Assembly (NCBI RefSeq): GCF_026965535.1
Contig: NZ_CP114039.1
Location: 6,200,001-6,264,000 of the forward strand
Reading direction: 5' to 3'
DNA length: 64,000 nucleotides
Source: Corallococcus sp. NCRR
Lineage (GTDB): Bacteria; Myxococcota; Myxococcia; Myxococcales; Myxococcaceae
Shown: positions 59,258-64,000 of the stretch, in pieces
How positions within the stretch are numbered: the first letter of the stretch is position 1
Layout: each line of letters begins with the position of its first letter
Notes under the pieces: model-generated
Databases searched by the model: none
Seen by the model: only the letters and a program-made list of their open reading frames with translations
What the model was told of the DNA's origin: nothing
Made by a program: the position numbers and the translations under genes

Positions 59258-60305
59258 CCTTGCGGCGGCGGTAGTCCTCGAAGACCTCGCGGAAACTCGC
59301 CTCTGTCTCGATGTGCCCCGGGAACCCGTGGCGGCGCGCCTTGGACGGGTCCGCGAGGAAGTCGAAGTTGATCGAGAACATCCCCTGGGCATGACGCCAG
59401 GGGTTGATGTCCGTGTAGGGAGTGGGGGCGAGCCCGTGCTTCGCCACCATCCTGTCCCAGAGCGGTGCCTTGTCCGCCATCGTCTCCACCAGGGAGATGG
59501 GCAGGGGCGGGGCCACCTTCAGGTCGAACATGCGGGCGATCTTCGGCCACAGCTCGCTCCAGCGGAACTGGTCGCCGTTGTTGATGTTGAAGGCCTGGTT
59601 CGCGGCCTCGGGGCTCGTCGCCGCCCACAGCATTGCGTGCGCCAAAAGCCGCGCGTCCGTGATGTCCATGAGGACGTCGTACGCGGATGGCGGTCCGGGG
59701 AAGCGCAGTGGGATGCCCAGTTCCTTCGACATGGACGCGTACACCGCGATGGCCAACGCCACGTTCATCGGCGTGCCCATCGCGTAGCCCACGACGACGG
59801 ACGGGCGGAGCGCGGACCACGTCCACCCCTTGCCCTGCTGCCGCTGCTCCAGGAAGACCTGCTGATCCACGTTGAACGAGGGCGGCATGTGCGGCGCGTC
59901 CGTCTCCCGGGCGGGCGTCTTGAAGGGGCCCAATTGCGCGCCGTAGACCTTGTAGCCCTGCATCAGGTTGATGTGCTGGAGGTTCCTGGCGACAGGCTCC
60001 ACGGCGTCCACCACGTTAACGAGCATGGCGACGTTGGGCGCCACCAGCTCCGCGAGCGTCGGCCGGTCCTGGTAGGCGGCGTAGAAGATGTGGGTCACCT
60101 GCGTCAGGCCGCTCAGCTTTTCGCGGCTATTGGCCGCGTCGAGCAGGTCCACGGAGATGAAGCGCACACCCGGGCGGTTCTCTCCTCCGCGCCGCGACAG
60201 GCCGATGACCTCCCAGCCGCCGAGTGCTTCCAGGTGTTCGATGAGGTTGAGTCCCGCGATTCCGTTGGCTCCGACGACCAGGGCGACATTCTTGGGGGAT
60301 GACAT
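59247..60305 (-). CDS. NAD-dependent epimerase/dehydratase, PRISE-like SDR reductase
   Basis: 352 residues. The Rossmann site is V-V-G-A-N-G-I-A-G-L-N-L-I, and Q-G-Y-K-V-Y-G and F-N-I-N-N-G-D-Q-F-R-W-S-E-L-W are typical of progesterone 5-beta-reductase/iridoid synthase-like (PRISE) enzymes. They reduce activated enones. ATG 60305 has GGAGAA upstream; ATG 60317 is also possible. Divergent from the LysR gene 115 bp away, which likely regulates it. Confidence 0.9.
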   Translation of the reverse strand: MSSPKNVALVVGANGIAGLNLIEHLEALGGWEVIGLSRRGGENRPGVRFISVDLLDAANSREKLSGLTQVTHIFYAAYQDRPTLAELVAPNVAMLVNVVDAVEPVARNLQHINLMQGYKVYGAQLGPFKTPARETDAPHMPPSFNVDQQVFLEQRQQGKGWTWSALRPSVVVGYAMGTPMNVALAIAVYASMSKELGIPLRFPGPPSAYDVLMDITDARLLAHAMLWAATSPEAANQAFNINNGDQFRWSELWPKIARMFDLKVAPPLPISLVETMADKAPLWDRMVAKHGLAPTPYTDINPWRHAQGMFSINFDFLADPSKARRHGFPGHIETEASFREVFEDYRRRKVIP

Positions 60306-60397
60306 GGGGTTCTCCATGCGGCCCCACGTGGATCCGTTTCCGGGCCGCACGGGTTTAGTATTCGTGGGCCTTGTCACGCAGTAGAGCCGCCCCAGGC

Positions 60398-60417
60398 ACA
60401 AGGCTTGTGAGTTCAAG
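60398..60417 (+). promoter_or_regulatory. Candidate LysR operator
   Basis: An exact inverted repeat ACAAG-G-CTTGT (60398-60408) and an overlapping CTTG-N6-CAAG end just before the LysR ATG, in the shared intergenic region. LysR boxes are of the T-N11-A type; autoregulation and control of the divergent reductase are inferred. Confidence 0.4.
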
Positions 60418-60420
60418 TCA

Positions 60421-61323
60421 ATGGCGCGTCTGGAAATCAATCGCTCCGGGGAGATGGAGGTCTTCGTCCGGGTCGTGGAGCAGGAGGGCTTCTCCGCCGC
60501 GGCGCGCACGCTGCGGATGACGCCGTCGGCGGTCAGCAAGCTCGTCGCGCGGCTGGAAGCCCGTCTGGGCGCACGGCTCGTGCACCGCAACACCCGGGGC
60601 CTCCAGCTCACGTCCGAAGGCTGCGTCTTCTACGAGCGCAGCGTGCAGGTGCTCGCGGAGTTGGAGGCCGCCGAGCGTGGTGTCACGTCCCACGACGCGC
60701 CGTCGGGCCGCGTGCGCGTGAACACCAACGTGCCCTACGGCACGCACTTCCTCCTGCCGCAGGTCCTCGCGTTCCAGGAGCGCTACCCGGGCATCCGCCT
60801 GGACATCGGGCTCACGGACCACGTGGTGGACCTGCTGGAGGATCGCGCGGACGTGGCCATTCGCGCGGGCCCGCTCAAGTCGTCCAACCTCGTCGCGCGC
60901 AGGCTCGGAGAGACGCGCAAGGTCATCGTGGGTTCACCTGCGTACCTGAAGCGCATGGGCACTCCGAAGTCCGCAGCGGACCTGGAACGGCATGCGCGCA
61001 TGGGGGCCAGTCACACGCCCGCGTTGGAGCAGTGGCCCCTCGTGGAGCGCGGCGCCACCGTGAACGTGCCGGTTTCCGGCTCGCTGTTCGCCAGTGACGG
61101 AGAAGCCCTGCGGCACCTGGCGCTCACGGGGGCTGGACTCGCGCGGATCGCTGCGTTCCAGGTGCGCGAGGACCTCAAGGCCGGACGGCTCAGTACCGTG
61201 CTGGAAGAGCGCAACCCGGGGGACACCGTCGTCTTCCACGCGGTGTTCCTGGAGCCCACGAAGCACCTCCCGGCGCGCATCCGGGCGTTCCTCGACTACT
61301 TCGCCGAAGTGGGCATGGGCTGA
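60421..61323 (+). CDS. LysR-type transcriptional regulator
   Basis: 300 residues. N-terminal winged helix (F-V-R-V-V-E-Q-E-G-F-S-A-A-A-R-T-L-R-M-T-P-S-A-V-S-K-L, with the V-A-R-L-E recognition helix end) and a type-2 periplasmic-binding-like effector domain. Divergent from the PRISE-like reductase, the standard LysR/target layout; it probably responds to a related enone or its product. Confidence 0.95.
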   Translation: MARLEINRSGEMEVFVRVVEQEGFSAAARTLRMTPSAVSKLVARLEARLGARLVHRNTRGLQLTSEGCVFYERSVQVLAELEAAERGVTSHDAPSGRVRVNTNVPYGTHFLLPQVLAFQERYPGIRLDIGLTDHVVDLLEDRADVAIRAGPLKSSNLVARRLGETRKVIVGSPAYLKRMGTPKSAADLERHARMGASHTPALEQWPLVERGATVNVPVSGSLFASDGEALRHLALTGAGLARIAAFQVREDLKAGRLSTVLEERNPGDTVVFHAVFLEPTKHLPARIRAFLDYFAEVGMG

Positions 61324-61334
61324 GCCGGGCGAGC

Positions 61335-61808
61335 CTATTCCTCCGGCGGCTCGCTGCTTAGCCAGAACGCGCGGTTGCCGCTGCGAAGCGCCTTCTCAAG
61401 GAAGTCTTCGAAGGACGAGGCGATACGTTCCACCTGGGGGTACGTCTCGTGCCACGCGTCGAAGAGCGGGTAGCGGCCATTCACAGTCTGCGCCACGTCC
61501 ATGACGACGTAGTTGGTGTCCTGCATATCCACGAGTGTGTACTGCGATGCGGCTCCGTCCTCATCTTCTTCCGAGGCCCTGATCGCACGTCGCGCGCGCT
61601 GAATCTCGTCGAGTGGGAGGACGCGGTACTTCGCGTCTGGCAACGTCTCGAAGAGCGTGCATCCATCGCAGTGCAGGTAGAAGGCGCGCAGATCCGGGTC
61701 CAGGTTCCAGCCGACGCGCGCCTCAAAGGCGGTGATCTGCGCGGGCGTCGCGGGCGGACGCGGGAAGTGGAGCCGGGAGACTTCAGCCAGCAGTCGGTCC
61801 ATGGCCAT
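61335..61808 (-). CDS. SMI1/KNR4 family protein, probable immunity protein
   Basis: 157 residues, GAGGAG 5 bases before ATG 61808. The SMI1/KNR4 fold is indicated by I-T-A-F-E-A-R-V-G-W-x-L-x-x-D-L-R-A-F-Y-L-H-C-D-G, Y-R-V-L-P-L-D-E-I-Q and F-E-D-F-L-E-K-A. SMI1/KNR4 proteins are the most frequent immunity proteins of bacterial polymorphic toxins. It starts 9 bp after the nuclease-like lipoprotein gene and is surely cotranscribed with it, so it probably neutralises that toxin. Confidence 0.9.
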   Translation of the reverse strand: MAMDRLLAEVSRLHFPRPPATPAQITAFEARVGWNLDPDLRAFYLHCDGCTLFETLPDAKYRVLPLDEIQRARRAIRASEEDEDGAASQYTLVDMQDTNYVVMDVAQTVNGRYPLFDAWHETYPQVERIASSFEDFLEKALRSGNRAFWLSSEPPEE

Positions 61809-61817
61809 GAAGGCTCC

Positions 61818-62462
61818 TCAATCCACGTAGGGGCGCGCAGGCCCAGGCGTCAACCACTTGCCCCCTGGGGCATAACAAGCGGGGTATTCCTTGTTGAAGA
61901 TTCCGTGCACGTCCCCAGGTACCGGCAGCACATTGTCTTTCGCCACAGGTGCTCCGCCGTGGCCAAGGTCGAAGATATGGTGCCCGGCCCATGGCACCCC
62001 GTTGGGGTTGGTGGGCCACTCGCCGAATTCAGAACTCCACTCGCGCCGATAGCGTGCGCGCGCATTGTCCCAGGTGTCCCGCCGCCACTTCCCGTCCGAT
62101 ACCGCCGGATAGTCACAGCAGCAGTGGGTGATGGCCATTCGACCACCGGCCTCCGCTGGCATGAAGAAGTAGCGCCCCTTCCAGTCCCCCTTGATGTCGG
62201 CCAGCCACATGCAGCCCATGAGTGCATGGCCCTGCGACGCGCACTTCGACTCGCAGCGGGACAGGAACTCAGCACTGCACTGCCAGGGCCCATAATAGAT
62301 GGTCGTCTGGAGTTGACCGCCATCCGGCGTTCTGAGGACCGGCGCCACCCACTTCGCCATGGCGGGCTTGCCCGTGGTGCCGAGGGTGGCCGACCCGCAC
62401 CCAACAAGAGCCACGATGGACGCCGCGCTCGCGGCACGCCGGATGGGACGAATGGCTGTCAC
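61818..62462 (-). CDS. Lipoprotein with C-terminal HNH-nuclease-like toxin domain (SitA-like)
   Basis: 214 residues from GTG 62462, the only suitable start. Basic N-terminus (R-P-I-R-R), hydrophobic core and lipobox V-A-L-V-G-C (Cys ~22). The C-terminal half contains W-A-G-H-H-I-F-D-L-G-H-G-G, then D-N-V-L-P-V and D-V-H-G-I-F-N-K, a His-Asn-His set with the GG turn of HNH/beta-beta-alpha-Me nucleases. A Cys cluster (C-C-C-D-Y) may bind zinc. With an SMI1/KNR4 gene 9 bp on and a lipoprotein gene 49 bp before, it resembles SitA toxins of the outer-membrane-exchange kin system. Confidence 0.85.
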   Translation of the reverse strand: MTAIRPIRRAASAASIVALVGCGSATLGTTGKPAMAKWVAPVLRTPDGGQLQTTIYYGPWQCSAEFLSRCESKCASQGHALMGCMWLADIKGDWKGRYFFMPAEAGGRMAITHCCCDYPAVSDGKWRRDTWDNARARYRREWSSEFGEWPTNPNGVPWAGHHIFDLGHGGAPVAKDNVLPVPGDVHGIFNKEYPACYAPGGKWLTPGPARPYVD

Positions 62463-62511
62463 GGCAGGCGGTGATAGCGCGACGTGCCCGCGTTCGACAA
62501 TCAAGCTCGGG

Positions 62512-63417
62512 CTAACGCGAGCCCACGGACGCGACCTGTCCCGGCACCGCTTCCACGCCGTGGAGGAACGTGTACTGCTCCACTTGCACGGACTCGTGGT
62601 AGTCGGGCTCTTCACCCTCGTCGGCCCAGTTCACGCGATCCATGCGGACGAGCCGCGATGAGTACGGCAGCAGTGTCGCGGGATCCGTCACCAACTCCAA
62701 CTCCAGCCGTGCGTAGCGGCCCTGCGTGTCATCCTTCTGGCCCACGGGCTCGCGCACGACGTGCAGCCTCGCGCACCTGGGCTCAGGCACGGCGTCGGAG
62801 CAGGGCACGCCCACGTCCAATTGCTGGCGGTCCTCCGCGGGCACCTCTTCGGACTTCTTGAGGCCCGTGCCCACGGCGATGGTCGTTGCGATGACCTCCA
62901 GCTTGCCCGGTTTGAAACGCCCGCCATGCCAGCTGCCCACCCACTGGTTCCACCGGTCGCGGGCGTCCCGCTCCAATCCATTCGTGAGCGCCTTCGTCAT
63001 CTGCGCCTTCTTCCGAGGGCTGACCGGCAGCGCGTCCAGCAACTCCAGTCCGGGGCCTTCCTCCAGCGGATCAATCCCCTGGAAGTCCCCCTGTGCGTCG
63101 ATGATGGACGTGGCCAGGGGCTCCACGAAGGCAGGGAAGGGGGCCTCCGTCACCTCCACGTCGTGAATGCCCAGTCGACGTGCGCCATTCGCGTCCGCGG
63201 GGCCCAGCGTCAGCGTGAAGCGCCGCTGCGCTGTCCTCCGGTCGCTCCAGTCCGTGCGCACGTTCACCGTGTGGACCACCCGCATGATGGATTGCTCAGG
63301 CCAGCCGTAGCGCAGCGACACCAGGTCCCGGTTCAACAGGCCGCCCATCGTGGCGCAGCCCATGACACTGGAAGACAAGACGGCGACGAGGAGCCACTGG
63401 CGCATGGAGGAAGCCAT
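62512..63417 (-). CDS. Lipoprotein heading the toxin/immunity operon (SitB-like position)
   Basis: 301 residues from ATG 63417 (ATG 63405 is possible). Lipobox V-M-G-C at ~Cys19. The mature part is beta-rich with K-K-A-Q-M-T-K-A-L-T-N-G-L-E-R-D-A and Y-H-E-S-V-Q-V-E-Q-Y. No known enzymatic motif. It is the first gene of the three-gene unit, which is where SitB lipoproteins lie in sitBAI operons; family membership is inferred from position only. Confidence 0.75.
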   Translation of the reverse strand: MASSMRQWLLVAVLSSSVMGCATMGGLLNRDLVSLRYGWPEQSIMRVVHTVNVRTDWSDRRTAQRRFTLTLGPADANGARRLGIHDVEVTEAPFPAFVEPLATSIIDAQGDFQGIDPLEEGPGLELLDALPVSPRKKAQMTKALTNGLERDARDRWNQWVGSWHGGRFKPGKLEVIATTIAVGTGLKKSEEVPAEDRQQLDVGVPCSDAVPEPRCARLHVVREPVGQKDDTQGRYARLELELVTDPATLLPYSSRLVRMDRVNWADEGEEPDYHESVQVEQYTFLHGVEAVPGQVASVGSR

Positions 63418-63489
63418 GGCCCACCACGATAACAACGGGAGTCCCTCCGCGCGGCACGGCGTGACGCCCGAACCGCGCGGACCGGACAC

Positions 63490-63897
63490 TCAGGCCATGG
63501 CCGTCGCGGCACCTCGACGCAGGCCCGCGTACTCCAGCGCCGCGAACACCGCGACCGCCAGCGCTTGCGCCATGACGAACGCCACCCCCAGGCCCGTGGG
63601 CGTCGTCGGCCCGTGCGTCAGCAGCAGCACGCTGTCCACCACCCACATCGCGTTCACCGCGACCACGCACCACACCGGCCAGGCGGGCAGGGTGGCCCGC
63701 GAGGCCAGGTACACCAGCAGCAACGCGAAGGGGATCAGCCCCAGCCCCGCCGCGCGCAGGATGCCCGGCTCCAGCCCGGTCAGCTCCCCGAGCGGACCCG
63801 CGGCCAGCGCCCCCAACAGCCCCGTCGCCCCGCTGGCGACTCCGTCCAGCAGCAGCACGCGGCGCAACAGGCTTCCCGACACGTTCGTCTTGGTCAT
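63490..63897 (-). CDS. Small four-helix membrane protein
   Basis: 135 residues, AAGGGGAC upstream of the ATG. Four hydrophobic helices: L-L-L-D-G-V-A-S-G-A-T-G-L-L-G, A-A-G-L-G-L-I-P-F-A-L-L-L-V-Y-L, V-W-C-V-V-A-V-N-A-M-W-V-V-D and V-A-F-V-M-A-Q-A-L-A-V-A-V-F-A. Resembles uncharacterised SPW-type integral membrane proteins found in actinobacteria and myxobacteria. It lies 72 bp upstream of the toxin operon in the same direction; nothing links them functionally. Confidence 0.8.
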   Translation of the reverse strand: MTKTNVSGSLLRRVLLLDGVASGATGLLGALAAGPLGELTGLEPGILRAAGLGLIPFALLLVYLASRATLPAWPVWCVVAVNAMWVVDSVLLLTHGPTTPTGLGVAFVMAQALAVAVFAALEYAGLRRGAATAMA

Positions 63898-64000
63898 GGC
63901 AGACGTCCCCTTCAGTGGAATGGATGAACGCGACGGCGCGGGCCCTGGGAAGGCCGTCCGTCGTTGATGGACAAGATGCGCGGCCGGGTGCGCGGCGTCG

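Noticed and set aside
63898-64000. A new gene starting at ATG 63967 on the plus strand
   Set aside because: Only 11 codons lie within the window and no ribosome site is visible, so it cannot be supported.

Overview
The window comes from a very GC-rich, soil-type deltaproteobacterium and fits Myxococcota, most likely Myxococcaceae (Corallococcus/Myxococcus-like). The evidence is strong third-position GC bias, many lipoproteins and secreted Cys-rich or beta-propeller proteins, eukaryote-like Ser/Thr kinases and a pseudokinase, PEGA, FHA and PP2C domains, a very large hybrid histidine kinase, the DUF1552/DUF1592 pair, and a three-gene lipoprotein/toxin/immunity block resembling the sitBAI loci of Myxococcus. 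Genus assignment is inference. I found no insertion sequence, phage, integrase or CRISPR array.

Layout. 1-9 kb: a truncated secreted Cys-rich protein, a ~2030-residue tandem hybrid kinase, and an AraC regulator divergent from a small DUF4267-type membrane protein. 9-18 kb: cell-surface proteins, namely a Cys-rich lipoprotein, a 14-unit kelch lipoprotein, and the overlapping DUF1592/DUF1552 export pair, followed by small membrane proteins. 18-23 kb: signalling and envelope stress, with a PEGA pseudokinase, an HtrA protease and a response regulator fused to a kinase-like ATPase lacking its His. 23-31 kb: housekeeping metabolism and transport (SpeB-family ureohydrolase, quinone oxidoreductase, MgtE-like transporter, YacG, LPG flippase-like protein, alcohol dehydrogenase), a ribbon-helix-helix regulator, and a yybP-ykoY manganese riboswitch ahead of a GDT1/TMEM165-type Mn exporter.

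31-44 kb: two tandemly duplicated Cys-rich lipoproteins, a methyltransferase, a split alkylation-repair operon (Ada-AlkA fusion overlapping Ogt), a membrane protein with DnaJ-type zinc knuckles coupled to a YHYH/PEGA protein, tRNA-Met with a clear terminator, a beta-propeller lipoprotein, an active Ser/Thr kinase and a remnant of a copper oxidase. 44-58 kb: metabolic enzymes (VOC, GlcD, dienelactone hydrolase, tautomerase), an RluA-type pseudouridine synthase, outer-membrane proteins, an FHA protein next to a PP2C phosphatase fused to a cyclic-nucleotide-binding domain, a giant repeat protein and CoaBC. 58-64 kb: LysR gene remnants, another Cys-rich lipoprotein, a divergent LysR/reductase pair, and the lipoprotein-toxin-immunity operon.

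The most notable unit is at 61335-63417: a lipoprotein, then a second lipoprotein whose C-terminus carries an HNH-nuclease-like motif, then an SMI1/KNR4 protein 9 bp downstream. This is the architecture expected for a kin-discrimination toxin delivered by outer-membrane exchange.
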